Part shown: piece by piece, positions 18,490 through 31,363 of the stretch
Layout of the letters: every line of letters starts with the position of its first letter
How positions within the stretch are numbered: the first letter of the stretch is position 1
Assembly (NCBI GenBank): GCA_002964805.2
Contig: PUDQ02000010.1
Location: 3,038,001 to 3,102,000 of the forward strand
Origin: Trametes villosa
Lineage: Eukaryota > Basidiomycota > Agaricomycetes > Polyporales > Polyporaceae
Direction: 5' to 3'
DNA: 64,000 bases
Made by a program: the position numbers and the translations under genes
The notes under the pieces: generated by a model
Seen by the model: only the letters and a program-made list of their open reading frames with translations
Told to the model about the DNA's origin: nothing
The model's database searches: none

Positions 18490-20347
18490 TTATTGGAGGT
18501 ATTCCTGCTCGAGGGACTCTTTCCAGAGAGCGAGGAAAGCGTCCCGATGTTCCTGTTTCAGCCGCTCCCGCAGCCCGTCAGGCTGTCCGACCGGGGGCGA
18601 CTGCTACAAGGTTGTCAGCACAGGGCAAGCTGAGAGGGTCTCAGAGAGACGCACCTGGAACGTGCAGTGGTAGTCTCCATTGCCGAGAAGAGGACGAACG
18701 AACTCGTCCTCTTCCACGAAGATGTTGAGTCCGGACGGGGGATCGTCGCCACGCTTGAACAGCGCAGCGAGGTCCGCCCCGCTCGGCCGCGTCCACATCT
18801 CCCAAAACGCCCGGCGTGCCGCCTCGCCCAACCTCCTGTCTGGGTGCGGGCCAGCGCCGGTAAGGCGGATCGTGGAGGGTGCGCGGTAGAACTCCTCGTC
18901 TTCGTCAGAAAGTAAAGCATCCCTAGGGCGGGATGCGGGTAGTGGTACACTCGTTGGCTCGGTGGGAGCGTAGAGGTCGAGGAGTGCGCTGAGCTCCGTC
19001 GCGGAGGCAGACATGTCGATCTGCTCGAGCTCTTTACCGATAACCGTCTGCGCAGCCTGGCCGTCTACACGGGCCACAGGCTGGGGTTCGGTTACCCTCT
19101 CGGTAAAGACGCTCGCTCGTGCGCACTCCCAGAGCTCTTCGAACGGTTCGCGAGGGCACTCCTGTGAGTCCGACGTGACAATGGCCTGGGATCCATGAGC
19201 ATCGGCTACTAGAGTCAGCAAAAAAAGTGCATGATGCTCACCTTATAGGTCAGAATCTCTCCAGGCAAACCTCCATCGCAAGGACTGGCGATGGGGCTAT
19301 CGAAGATGTCGAGTAGGGTTTGGTACGATGTTGAGCAGTGAACAGCCCAACGCCGGCGTGTAGACGCAATGCCGTACGGAACAGGCTCAGAACAGGCCTG
19401 TTCCGCTACCGCAGCGTCGACGATCTCCTCGTCGTCCAGGTATTGCTAATCAAGGTTAGAACATATGCGGAGCATAAGATAGTGCAACTCACAGCGAGGA
19501 TCGAGTCGGACCAAGGGTAGGAAGACGGTAGAGTGGGAGGCGGGGCGAGGAATGACGCAACGTTGGAGGCAAACTCGGGGCTTTGGGCAATGCAGGTCGC
19601 CAGACAGTCGTTCCCGGGGGGCGTAAGTAGACCTGTCGAAGTAGGCGACGCGGAAAGCGGCCACAAGTCCGCCTCGCCGTCGTCCTCGAACACCAATGCC
19701 GGGAGGGGCGGAGAGCTGGCGAACTCCTCGAGGATGGTGAGCACGGAAGGCGACGGGGCCATGATCGTGACCGGGACTTGGAGGAAACATGTCGTCGGCG
19801 AGGGAGAGAGGAGATAGAGATCCTCCTCGAGACTTTCCGCCGCAGTGAAGAACGACGCGGCGGAGTCACTCCCCCGCAGACAAGGCCTATCCTCGTAGTC
19901 GTAGTCTTGGCCGTAGTCGTCCTCCGCCTCTGTCACCGTGATGCGCACGCCGTCCGCGATGAACGACTGCGGACGGCCGCGCGATAGGCACGGTGGAGGG
20001 GAGGAGGCCCTGTTCTCCGGCGAGCACGGCCAGCCGCCAGGCATAACGTCTTCGTCGTCCTCCGTGTCCGTCGTCATTACTTCGTCGGGAAGTATGTCCA
20101 CAGACGCGTCCGAGTCGGCGCTGAAGTAGTAGAGGTCGACGTCATCAAACTCTTCTTCAGCGAGCGGCTCGGAAGCCTCGTAGGACTCTTCCTCCTGTTC
20201 GAAGTGGACGAGGCCGTAGTCGTCCTCGACGCTGGAGTTGTGCAGTGTCGGGGGTAGATCGTCGATGGGTGGGCCGGGTGGGTAACCCTGGAAGTGCCCG
20301 ACGCGGAAACCGCGAGGGGTGCTGAGCTGGTGAATGAATGTAGACAT
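18490..20347 (-). CDS. Acidic hypothetical protein, four exons (567 aa)
   Basis: Four exons join in frame on the minus strand: 20347-19493, 19445-19242, 19185-18655 and 18603-18490. All introns have GTGAGT-like donors and AG acceptors. The first 285 residues are acidic and disordered-looking, with strings such as DEVMTTDTEDDEDV and many Ser/Pro. A more ordered part follows (EQACSEPVPYGIASTRRRWA; TSYQTLLDIFDSPIASP). Near the C-terminus come two helical charged blocks (GEAARRAFWEMW; LRERLKQEHRDAFLALWKES). No catalytic motif or membrane segment is seen. The acidic N-terminus and charged helices would suit a nuclear or scaffold protein, but I do not assign a function. The start at 20347 is the Met after which the composition becomes coherent. 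Confidence 0.65.
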
Positions 20348-21778
20348 GTTAAGGAAGGTGGGTGTAGAGTAAAGCGCGAAAAGCTGAGATAGCACGACTT
20401 GGGTGAGAGCAACGCAACAAGGAGAGAGTTGATACCGCAGGACCGTGACATATAGCCCCCCGGAGGCTGACTTGGCTGACATGGCAAACTCGGACGGCGG
20501 CTGCCCGCCGCCGTTTCGATCGAGACCGCTGGAGGCATGTTCGGGTTGCACTCGATGTGAACACGAACGGGTTTTGAATCAAGATCCTCCGTTCTGCACG
20601 GAGCAAGGGCTTGTATAGAGGCACTGAGAGCAGAAAATCGTAGGAATATCTCGAGAGCAGGTAGTGGACAGGTCGATTCCGTCATGTTGACAAGGCACTC
20701 AGGCCGAGGTTGAACGTTGAGCGCTGAGCAGGGGCCAACAAGTAACATCAGATAGGCGAGGCGCGTTAAAGAGCACATATTCAAAGCACATCTCATGATC
20801 GCGCATATAGCCAGGGAGAGGGCTCTCGCAACAAGAGGGGAGACAGAGATGAATCTGCCGGCGCGCGCCATGATGTGGGTCATCGGCAAAGCCCGACGAC
20901 TCGTACCGATGCGATCTGGCCACCAGCTCCCCCGGCGGCAAAGTTACCTGCCGACTGAGACTCGGCGAGTATGAACGTCGCTGGACATACACACTCTGCT
21001 AGGTCTGCTACTCAGCATGCTCAGTCGACAAAGCTGGCCTGTTGTCGTGCGGCTAGTCCAAGACTGTTAGTCGTCATCTTTATCGCGCTATCACTGGTTC
21101 ACTAACTTCATGATAGGCAGTCACGGTGCATGCAGGCATTGTCGCGCTGAGTTAGTGCAATGTCGGCTTGGATACATCCGGTATAACACTTAGATCGGAT
21201 AATATATTGCTAGACTCAAAATGCACCATGGAACCGTGCATAGCGAGGACATGGTGTGACATCGAGCTCTGCGGCCTTCGTCAGCGCTGTCCAAGGAGGA
21301 CCGCGGATGACTGCGACACACAGCAGGAATCGCAGCGCAGCCTCTCTCCCTCAATCATCGCAATACAATCGCTGTCAACTCACGTCCAATCGTGTCCTCG
21401 CTGCTCGACAACTCGACTACGCTCCCCTACCACAGAAAGTGCTGTATCACGAGAAGATCCTTTCCCTCCCGCTGCGATCTCGGTGGCGCTGCCCGCCCTG
21501 CCCTGGTCTCTCTCAGCATGGCACCTGGAATCACAATCCCTCGCAAAGCAGGCTGTGCTCAGCGTGCTGCTATCCCCGCATCAGCACTTTGCGCGTAAGC
21601 GTGTTCACGTACGCGTCGCTCCTCTGGGTCAATGCGCGCGAGACGCGAGGCTGCTGCGACGTTGTCCGGGAGGGTACATATACGCGTCGTGCATCAGGAG
21701 GAGCGGCATCATCAACAGCCTACAGCTCCTTAGACCGAACTGCACTCAACAGCACATACTCAAGCATACGGATTTAAG
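20348..21778. other. 1.4-kb intergenic stretch
   Basis: Divergent promoters of the genes at 20347 (minus) and 21779 (plus). No gene recognised. Confidence 0.45.
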
Positions 21779-23200
21779 ATGTCCAACAACCACCTCGCCG
21801 CCGTTGACCCCGAGCTCGTGCCGCTCATCGCTGCGCTCCCCGCGATCCCGCCGCCTACTGGTCCTGTCGATTACACAGTGTTGCGCTCACGGATGTCCGC
21901 CATTTTCACTAATACGGCAAAGAGGAACTTGTCGCCTTTCCTCCCTTCGGGTATGTGGCTACCCCCCTGCTCGCGCCGAGCTTGATAGATTCTGAAATAC
22001 CTGCTCGCAGAGGACACATATGACGTCGCCGAGTACAAGATCCCCAATGACGCGGGCGAGTTCGCTATCCGCACCTACCGCCCGGCGGCCGCGGACGACG
22101 TGACGTTCCCGGCACTTCTTGTCATTCATGGTGGAGGTATGTTAACAGTTTTGTGCATGCCACAGAAACAGTGTACTGATACAATATTCGTCGCCAGGGT
22201 TCATGAACGGTGACCTCGAGATGGAGGACTACTCCCTCAAGATCCTTTGCGTGGACCTTCAGATTTCCATTGTAAACGTCGACTACAGGTGAGAAGCTCC
22301 TCAGTATCCTAGTGTTACTATCATGCTCACACCCGAGATGTCAGGCTCGCGCCGGAGAACCCTTACCCTGCTGGCCTCAACGACGTGTATGAGGCACTGA
22401 AATGGGTCCGTAGTTTTAAGTTACTCCCCCTTCCGTGTCAAGTACCAACTCAACGTTGTCGCAGACCGCGCGTAACCCGGCACTGATCCACGCCGACCTC
22501 CGCAAAGGCTTCCTCGTGAGCGGGAAGTCCAGCGGCGGCAACTTCTCTGCCGTTGTCACCCATCGCGCGAAGGATGACCCGTTCTTTGCCGACACGCCTG
22601 TGACGGGATATATCCTGCAGATGCCCGCCTTATGTCACCCGGACGCGGTCCCCGAGAGGTACGTATTCAAACCCGTGAAATCCTATGTGATGAAGTGCTA
22701 AAGCCCGTGCTCAGCGAGAAGCACAAGTTCACGTCGATGGAGCAGTGCAAGGACGCGCCCCTCTTCACTCGCGATCAGATGATGAACTCGTATGGTATGT
22801 TCTGCCACTCACCTTTGACATCAAAACGGTGCTGATCCAACCCAGCAATTCTGAAGGTCGACCCGAAGAACCCTGAAATTTCCCCTTACCTCTACCCCAA
22901 CTTCGCTAGCTTGCCCCCGGCGTACCTCCAAGTTTGCGGACTGGACCCGTGCCGTGATGAGGGGCTAGCATATGCCGAGAAGCTGAAGGATAGCGGCATT
23001 CCCACCAAGGTGGACGTGTACGTATTCCGAGCCACGCCACATTGGAGACCCGCTGACTTGCGATTTGCAGATATCCTGGCGCGCCGCATGCGTTCAACGT
23101 GATCTTCGCACAGACCAAGATTTCGCAGAAGTGGAACGAGGAGTTTAAGCAAGGCATAAAGTGGTTGCTGAGTTTGGCGCAGGGCGATACCAAGGCTTGA
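21779..23200 (+). CDS. Alpha/beta hydrolase fold-3 esterase/lipase (341 aa)
   Basis: Eight exons join in frame: 21779-21950, 22011-22136, 22198-22288, 22345-22405, 22465-22658, 22715-22794, 22846-23017 and 23071-23200. The protein carries the oxyanion motif HGGG (split by intron 2), then [17 protein letters not shown], the nucleophile elbow GKSSGG, an Asp in GLDPCRDEG, and the catalytic His in PGAPHAFN. This is the hormone-sensitive-lipase-like (abhydrolase_3) family, which cleaves short-chain carboxylic esters. No signal peptide is present, so the enzyme is likely intracellular. Intron 4 uses the rarer donor GTCCGT. The substrate cannot be told from sequence. Confidence 0.88.
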
Positions 23201-24006
23201 CGGTCCCTGCATGGCGGGACGGGAGTTCTGTGATAGGTTGTGTATCTTTGTAAGTTAAATTTAAAAGATGCGTGTGTACATATAGCACGAGTTGATAGGC
23301 TCCAACCCATCGCATCGCGTATGTGAGAGCAAGAGAAGAATAGTAGAGATCGCGGGTGTGAGTAGCCCGAGCACGACGCGACGCGACGCGTCGCGGCGGG
23401 AGTGGCGCAAACACGATCACGTGCGCCGTGGGATGTTTACCTCTGGTGAGCGCTCCGAGAGTTGCGGAGTGTTCAAAGCCACCGCGTGCAATCAGTGGCC
23501 GCACACTTGGCGTTTCGCTCAGTATCGTATGGCGGAGTGTGCTCGTAGGGCGTGGTGAGAGCGAGTATAGCATGATAGCTGAGTAGGATGTCGATACGCG
23601 CATGGAGGAATCTGGGGAGATGTCCCGCAGGTCGAGCGGAGTTTGCAGTGGACGGGGAGCTTTGCGAATGAGGAGTACCAAAGCAATACGTAGTTTACCC
23701 ATCTCCTGCGCTATTCATGAATACACGGAGACGTACAAATGGAGTGGTAGGATGCGACGATGAGCAAAGCGCGAATGGAGACGCGTCGGAGGACTGAGCA
23801 CGCGTTATTTGTTTGGCCTGATGAACCACATTTGTCCGTCACGCGTCTCTTCACGGCCTTCCTCCACCTCCCTCGCTCTCGTCTGCTCGTCCAGCTTGTC
23901 TCTTTTCCACCTCTTTTCCACCTCTTTCTTGTATCTTGCATACACCCATCATACCCGAGCTAGGGCGGCTGCACACGCCCTATAATTCAACACACGCGTT
24001 CTCCGC
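23201..24006. other. Intergenic stretch, promoter of DBF4 homologue
   Basis: No gene. A pyrimidine-rich tract (about 23850-23935) lies about 70-160 bp upstream of the ATG at 24007, as in many fungal promoters. Confidence 0.45.
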
Positions 24007-26160
24007 ATGGCGACCACCCTCATCCGCAACCCGCTAGCCACACGACCTCAGCCCCACAACACCGGCATGTCCATCTCCCCATGCCGGACCGCGCTGAGGA
24101 AGCCTTCGACCTTCAAGCGGCCGCTCTCGCCAGAGCCCGGTGCGGAGCTCACCGACCACAGTTCGAAACGCGCCAGGACGACGCCCCAGGCTGTGGTGGT
24201 GGAGCAATCGCCGACCCCGGCCGTGTCGCGTGCCGACGCGAAGAAGGAGAAGGAGCGTAGGCGGGAGAAGGAGAGGCTGGCTCGCGAAGAGGAGTTCAGG
24301 ATCAAGTACACGCGTGCGTTCCCGAGCTGGGTCTTTTACTTCGACCTCGACACGGGCAACCCCGAGATCGCGACGGCGAAGTCGCATCTGGAGAAGCGGA
24401 TCGCGTATATGGGTGCTGTGAGCAGTCTTACTTTTGCTGTTTGAACCATGTCTGAAGAGAGCCGTGGTCGTACCCCGCATGGTTTCTGGTCGTGTCCCGC
24501 TTCTCAGCGCATTGAGGACTTCTTCTCGAAAGACATCACCCACTTCATCACGCTCCATGACATAGACGATAAAGAGAACACCGAGAAGGATGGCACGAAG
24601 GGTGCGTCAGGGGCAGGTGCTGCTGCACAACCCTCTGGCTTGCTCGGGAGTCCGATCAGGCTTCGGGGAAGGTGTGTATCTTACCCAGTCCCACCACTCC
24701 CTGTGGCTGATCGGTTCCAGTAGGGCACTTGCCGGCAAGAGCGCCGCCGCAACTCTCGTTCAGAAGGCACGATCGTTCAACATGAAGATCTGGTCTGCGG
24801 AGAAGCTCGGCAATATTCTAGACCGCTGCCATGCCCCTCGCGTATCCTCCACCACCGGCTCCCTCCCCGCACACGCCCAACAAGTCTCAAAGGACCGCAA
24901 TCTCGCCCGGCTGCTAGAAACGGAACGACTGCACGGCACGACGGAGCGCGACCCGACGCAACGGCGCCATGACTACATCTACTTCTCGAAAGAGAGCTAC
25001 TTCGTGCTCGTCGAGGATCTCCGGCAGGAGCTCGCGACGATCGCCGCCGCGGAGTACCCGATCAGCAAGACCCGGGACGGGAAGGAGCGCGGCGCGTGGC
25101 CCATCCCGCACTGCCATCCGCTTGCTCGCGGCCCGTTCTTGGAGTACGATGAACGCGAAGAGCGCCGCAGACAGAAGGCAGAGCGGGCGGAGCAAGAACG
25201 CAAACAGGAGAAGGCGCGGAGGAAGGCGCGACTGCAGCAGAGCGAACGCAAGCGTAAAGCTCAGGCTCAGGCGCAAGCGCGTCTACACGCGGCGCAGCAG
25301 CAGCACGACCTCCGGCGGTGCGCGTCGATGAACAGCCTGCAGCGACGCGCGACGTTCCCCGTCCCTGGCACGGAGGGCGGCCTCGTCGATCTGGACGCCG
25401 ACTTCGGCGAAGGCCCTGATCCCATGGAGTCTGCCAACGCCTCTGGCTACCTCGCGTCAGCCGCCTACATGGCTGCTTCCGGGAACAGCGTCGGCATCAC
25501 CTCCACGACCGGCACAACGTCGACCGCTGGTGTACCCTTCCGCACGCTGCAGCTCCCTCCGGCACTGAAGGAGAAGCTGCAGCAGCAGGTGACCACGTCC
25601 CGGCGCGCGTCGATCGCGGCCCCCGTGCTGCAGCGGGACAACAAGGAGAACGTGATGGGCCCGCCCTCGACAATCCCGGAGCGCGCGAAGTTCCTGCGCA
25701 AGAGCAAGAGCACGAACACGCTCAAGCTCCCGAAGCGCGACGAGGCGTCCAAGCCCGGCTACTGCGAGTGCTGCCGCCTCAAGTTCGAGGACTTCAGAGA
25801 CGTACGTCCACCCTCCCCTCTCCCTTGTTTAAGCCTCTGGGAGCGCGATGCTGACCATGGTTGGCGCAACAGCACATCGTGAGCAAGAAGCACCGCAAGT
25901 TTGCGATGGACGACGCGCACTTCGAGCACCTCGACCGCGTGCTCGCGCGCGTCCGGCGCCGCACCGTGCAGGAGGTCGCGGAGGAGAACGCGCGCTTCCT
26001 CGCGGAGGCGCAGGCCGGGGCGCAGCCGCAGGAGCAGTCCCCCGAGGGCGAGGACTGCGAGGCGCTCATGCAGCAGGTCGGCGACGCGGATGCGGCGTTC
26101 GGGGACGACGTCCGCTGGGACGAGTGGGTCGACGCCGGCAACTGCGCCGTCGAGGCTTGA
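24007..26160 (+). CDS. DBF4: Dbf4/Dfp1-type regulatory subunit of Cdc7 kinase (647 aa)
   Basis: Four exons join in frame: 24007-24417, 24508-24671, 24721-25801 and 25873-26160. The N-terminal region has a BRCT-like motif N (PSWVFYFDLDTGNPEIATAK ... FFSKDITHFIT, residues about 115-150). The middle has the kinase-binding motif M (YFSKESYFVLVEDL ... AAAEYPISK, GPFLEYDE). The C-terminal part has the DBF4 zinc finger, YCECC then HIVSKKH (C-x2-C ... H-x5-H), whose Cys and His pairs are split by intron 3. The order N-M-C identifies Dbf4. It activates Cdc7 to phosphorylate the MCM helicase at origins in S phase. Between M and C lies a charged coiled-coil-like stretch and a Ser/Thr linker. An RERRR/KKEKERR basic block near residue 85 may serve nuclear import. 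Confidence 0.9.
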
Positions 26161-26969
26161 GCCTTGCGCTTCGTTCTCGTCCTAGCTTTCAAGGAAGGAC
26201 TCAAAGCCTGTACTTGTCGCCTGCGCTCGCAGGCGAGGGGTATGGCAACGAACACTCGCACAGTTGTGCAATCACGCTCCGTTAACGTTTCTCTATTTCT
26301 CTTTGGATTCGCGCTCTCCCCCACCCGCCTGTCTACCTCACACCCCCACCCTCACACAGCACTGTACAATACCATATGTCGCTCCCGTTGCAACGCAGCC
26401 TGATGAACTCTTTCTCGTCGCGCTTTCGTTTATACCTGGATGTAGAACATGCATGCAATCACACATGTTTCGATGCCTTGGTCCGCCCCGGAGCGCAGAC
26501 TGATTCAACCGATCGCGCTGGTGGGTGGGAGGTGGCGCGACGCGGGAAGTGGCGATGGCGGTCAATGTGCGGGCACTGTGGACGTTGCGCCATGAGGCTA
26601 TCTGACAGTGGAAGAGCGTCGGATTGTTCATATGTTTGCGAAGTGCTCATATCTTCTGCTTCGGTCTCGTGGATGAAACAGCTGCGAGGTGTTCACTGCG
26701 GCGCCGGGGTAGACGCAGTGATGGATTTTGTGGAGACTGCCGCCTACAAATATGTCTTTCGCAGCCCGCATCACGGCACAAAGTCAGATTGTGTCTGGGT
26801 ATCTCACGCGGTTGCATACGCTCGGACACCGCGCAGTGCGCGGGCATGGTATAGATACAATACAAACGCATAAAGACGCCAAAAGCCCAGCATGATCGTG
26901 AAACTCGTAAGACTGCCAGTGGAATGCGCATGCAAATGGCGCATGCCATGGTGTGGGCGCCATATGCGC
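26161..26969. other. Convergent intergenic stretch
   Basis: Lies between the 3' ends of the DBF4 homologue and the secreted-protein gene. I see no gene here. Confidence 0.5.
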
Positions 26970-28023
26970 TCACTGGATGGTGACGGTGAGAACCGTGACG
27001 ATGCCGTCGATCGCAATGCCTATCAGGATTCGCATGATCAGCGAGAGAAGGAGAAGCACAGGGGGTTCACGGAAGGAGGGACGCACCGTGGTTCACGCCG
27101 GAAGTGCCAACAGGGAGTAGCCCGCTGAAGTTCTGCGCGGTGGTCCTATAGGTGATGCCGCCGAAGCTCGTCGTTCCGAGGGCGGCTGCAACGAGCTCGT
27201 TGCTACAGCGTGAATCAGTATCCACTTCGGGGATAGGGCGTGCCCTCGCGGTGCTGTCACTCACCGCCCGATGTCATAACCATCTGGCACGATATCGTGG
27301 TTGTCTGTTGCGGGCTCCTCCTTCGATGCCCTGCTCGGCGATGATGTCAGACTCCGGCGCGCACACACAAGGGATCGCTGCAGGGACGCACGCGAGGAAG
27401 GCAGCGCCCGTGTCAGCAGCAGGCCCATTCTGGAAGTATACCCTGCAAGTGTAAAAATAGTGCGTCAGCGCACGTTTCGCGCTCAGTGCGGTGCGAGGGC
27501 GTGATCGCACCTGAAGTGATTTCCCCCGATGAGACTCTCCAAACAGGTTCCAACGTCTGCGTCGCCAAAGTCCTGACGGAGCTCGACCGTCTGGTTGACG
27601 GCGCCATGGCCGTCGCCCAAGTTAGCCGAGAAGGGGTTGCCGAGGTGGATCCCGAAGCACTCGGTCGAGCTGAAAGACAGTACGAGGTACCTGAGCAAAG
27701 GTGCGTGTCGCCCTCGAATCTGACTGTTGCTTACAACCCAATAGCCCGAGCGTAGTTGATAAGGCCGTCCTCGTTGAGCAGAGCTGGGGAGCTCTGTCCG
27801 GAGATGATCACCTGCGAACAACAGACACCCGTGAGACTCATGGTGGCGATACTGCGGCACGGCGGATACGCACGTTCAATGGCTCCCCGAGGCCGTTGCC
27901 GGCGTCGATGAGCATCGACCCTCCCCCGGCCGTGGGGTTCGCGAAGGCTGCGCCCTGGCGCACTCCCAAGCTGAACGCAGTGGGGACAGCAGCTAACACG
28001 AGCACAGCGAGTTTGGAGAACAT
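26970..28023 (-). CDS. Conserved fungal secreted protein of unknown function (222 aa)
   Basis: Seven exons join in frame on the minus strand: 28023-27874, 27811-27735, 27669-27511, 27442-27392, 27330-27265, 27202-27087 and 27019-26970. A signal peptide (FSKLAVLVLAAVPTAFS) opens the protein. It continues with LINYARAIGFSTECFGIHLG, NQTVELRQDFGD, TCLESLIGGNHFRVYFQNG, VPDGYDIGRNELVAAALG and SFGGITYRTTAQ. This pattern is familiar to me from many basidiomycete secretomes, but I know of no assigned function. At least two Cys (TECFG and GTCLE) could form a disulphide. There is an N-glycosylation site (NQT). The first Met of the open frame is earlier, but the signal peptide points to 28023. Confidence 0.75.
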
Positions 28024-29739
28024 CTTGACTGGGGCTGGCGGGCGTGCTGGGGAGAGCGGGGCACAGACGACTGAGGGTCGAGGGCTGAGGAATGTCAGTG
28101 CGACCTTGGCAGCATTTATAGCTGGACAGCTCGGGAGAAGACCGCCAGAGAGGAAGCCGTTCTTGGAAGCGATGCGAATGTCGACGGAGAGCACATGGCG
28201 ACGACAGGTCGAAAACAGCAGCCGGGTTGGAAATGGCGAGCAGAGACGCGGTGATGGCGGGTCGGCCGGTGCAAATCTCCATGCGGGCCATGCTTCGAGC
28301 CGAGCGGACGTTGGACCGAGAGAGTGCGCTGGTTGAATGCATGCCTGGCGGGAGGAGGAGCACCGGGGGGACCGGCAACGTCCAACAACCTCTATGATTG
28401 GCGCAATCTAAGATAGACGCCGGTCACGCGCACAAGCGGTTTGCCATGTTGAGCGGACTCGGCGTGCTACCGACTGCTTCCTGGCACTTGAAGCGTGCAA
28501 CCGCATGAGTGCAGCCACGGTGCATCAACGGACGCCTCTCAACCACGTTCGCATCATGTGGATACTCAGCGTCTTTCGGCACACGTTCATCAGCCTTCAT
28601 GGCTGCCATCCGTGCACGGCACAGCGTCCGCCGTTTGTGCGCCGGTAGACCTGATGATAGCATTCTCAGTATCTCGCGGTAGTGTACCACAGCTATGACT
28701 AACTGACCGACGAGATGGGGCGAGGTTTGGAGGCTGCTGTAGGGAACGACGCCTGAGAGGACGGGGCAGTGCCAAGTTCAGCGTCCGTTTCCCGACAGTC
28801 TATATATGCTTGTTGCGAGGCACAAAGGCGGCATTAGGGCCTAGGCATGGACGAGTTCGTAAACACAAACGTATACTGCTGACACGAAGTAACTCACAGG
28901 AGCGGGTACCTTGGCTGTGAGAGGACATCCTCACGAGCAAATCCACGGGCCGATACGGTGTATGGCCATGGCGTTTTGGCAATTCCCGGACTTTGCGCTT
29001 GTCGTGAGACCATTTCACGGGCCCAGTATGAAATGATAGCAACGCCTGACCATTTTCATTGCCGCAAAATGGGAAAGCGTGGAGGAGTGTGGTGGCGGTA
29101 GTCAAGGTCGGGACAAGTCGGTACGAGCAGGAGTGTAAATCCCAAAATGGTAACCAGCTTCAGGAAACGTGGCGGAAGAAACCGCCACCGCTTCGTGCAT
29201 CGTGGCGTTCAGGAGCACGCGGCCTGGTCGTGCACCTTCGCTTGGGATGGCGCCAAGATGATTCCATGGGTTTTAGGGGAAGAAAGAGGCAAAGACGAGC
29301 GCAGAAAGACAAGAAAGCTCCTGAGGAGGAGGAAAGGACGAGCGATGGCGTGAGCACCACGGATCTAAGTGTGACCAGGTACCGTAACGTCACGCATCTG
29401 ACTAGGTTCGTTTGGCCGGATTTGGTTTCTTGTCTGTACAAACTCACATCGGCACAGCGACTCGCCGGTGTCGTTCTTGCCTCCTCTGCGCCTCCCGTTC
29501 TTCCCCGACTGCTGCTGTCTCGTCAATTTTGCTGATCTCTCTCTGTCGGCTTTGCTTTGCTACGAGTTCGGACGGCCTTCGTACCGTCGTCCTTCGGCGT
29601 CTTATCAGAATCGTTCGTCTCTGCACGCTCATACGGAGCAAATATCAAGAACCTGAGTGCGTTAACCCTCTTCTGCTATCCACAGCAATCAAGCCCCTGA
29701 CAATTTTCCAAATTGTAGAGTTGGAAACAATTTCTAGCC
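28024..29739. other. 1.7-kb intergenic stretch
   Basis: Divergent promoter region between the secreted-protein gene and the Zn2Cys6 gene. Frames at 29059-29535 have a basic, low-quality composition and are not accepted as a gene. Confidence 0.4.
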
Positions 29740-31363
29740 ATGGCAGAGTCTCCAGCGGCACAAAGCGACTCTCCGGTCGAATCCGGCGACGACAGTCAGC
29801 TCACCATTCGCATTCCGAACCCCAAGGTGTATATGGCTCGACAATCTCAATGGAAGGGCAGGAGAGGGAAACCGAGGTGCGACCACTGCCGATTGAATAA
29901 TCTCAAGGTTCGTCCTCCTTTCCGTCTGTATTCCTTCCTTCGCCTTACATTCGGTCAGTGCGACCGAGTATTGCCCACTTGCAATCACTGCTGGGCCGGC
30001 ACACGGGAGTGCAAATATACTCCGCTCCCTACACCCGCGCACCGTGGAATCCCCAGGTGCGACAGATGTCGTCTGAAGAACCTGAAGGTACGTAATATTG
30101 TCAGACAAACTACTGCGCATCCCCATAGTTGCCGTCTTAGTGCGACCGCAATCTCCCCGTCTGCAACCACTGTCAAGAGGACAACGAGACGGACTGCAAT
30201 TATACTCCGAAGAAACGACATAAAGTTCCTTCAGACCACGGCCCAGCCCGTGACCGTCCAGTGGCGCCATATGCTTCGAAGACAGCCTCCTTCCTGGTGA
30301 ATGAGCATGCCCCCGACGAGGATTCCCCGAAGAATGGGTCGCCCGCAGGCCCGTCCAGCGGACCAGTATTCGAAGGCGAGATGCGCACCGAGCCCCAAAT
30401 AAGGCAATACGTTCCTCCACATCCTCTCCCGCCGGGGGCCATCGAGGAAGAGGTGCCGATGGAGCAGGATCCCGACGGATCTTTCCAACAGGCGGGGCCC
30501 GACGGCTCGTTCACATGGGTAGCTATCCGTTCCGCCGTGCGCCCGCGTTTCTCGCGCTGACGTCCGGTGCCTCTGGAGCAGGGCATGATTGTCACGACGC
30601 CGCACATCGATCCGTGGCGGCACGACGCGTTCGTGCCGCTGCCGGACGTCGTCATCCGAGGCCTCCACGCGGTGAACGCGATCGAGATGCCCTCGCGCCA
30701 CGCGTTCGAGGAGTCGCTGTTCAAGTTCCTCGCCGTCCTGTCGCAGGAGCTGCGCGACACGGCGACCTTCCCGGCAGACGTCTATGCGGAGGTCGCGCGG
30801 GCGGTGGCGGAGGGCCGGGCCTCGTCCCTGTCGCCGAGGCTGCACATGTGGACCTCGTGCCACCACGCGCGCTCCGGCTCGTCGAAGCGCCACCTGCTGC
30901 TGCTCCCGCGGGATGCGTTCTACAACATGAACCGGGAGGACGAGGAGAAGCTGCGGCTGAACTACGTTATGCAGGCCGACGGCGAGGAGAACAGCGAGAG
31001 CGCGAAGAAGCTCGCTGAGAACGGGCTGAGCCCGTTGCAGTCTGCGGCGGTCTTCGAGCGCGTGCCGGTGCAGAACCAGATCTATGACGTGCTGGTGTAT
31101 ACGCATCGGAACCACGGCTCATCGTCGACGATGCTCTTTGAGGCGCGGCGCATCGGCGTGGTAAGTCGAGCGGTTCCTGGCCCTGAATATAACAGCTGAC
31201 CCTACGTGAGGAGCAGGCGACAATTACCTGGCCGATGGTCGAGATGTTCATTCGTCTCTGCCCGCTGTGCAAGTTGCGCTCGAAGGGCGGCGGACGTGCG
31301 CCTACCGCAGAAGAGGAGTCTGCCTCATCGTTCCGACCCCCGTCAGCTCCGGTCAAGCGGTAG
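29740..31363 (+). CDS. Tandem Zn(II)2Cys6 binuclear cluster protein (466 aa)
   Basis: Five exons join in frame: 29740-29907, 29959-30087, 30141-30518, 30582-31160 and 31217-31363. Two Zn2Cys6 clusters stand in a row. The first runs from CDHCRLNNLK to CNHCWAGTREC (C-x2-C-x6-C-x6-C-x2-C-x6-C). The second runs from CDRCRLKNLK to CNHCQEDNETDC. Each is interrupted by an intron at exactly the same place, after NLK and before CDR. Most fungal Zn2Cys6 regulators have one cluster, so this is an internal duplication. A Pro/acidic linker follows, then a C-terminal folded domain with DPWRHDAFVPLPD, LLLLPRDAFYNMN and a final CPLCKLRSKGGG. The N-terminus predicts DNA binding; targets are unknown. Confidence 0.82.

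Noticed and set aside
28424..29535. Overlapping frames upstream of the Zn2Cys6 gene
   Set aside because: Composition is basic and erratic, no domain, and no consistent splice chain.
30231..31115. 294-codon minus-strand frame over the Zn2Cys6 gene
   Set aside because: It is the antisense shadow of exons 3 and 4 of that gene, with an Arg/Val/Leu/His-biased composition.
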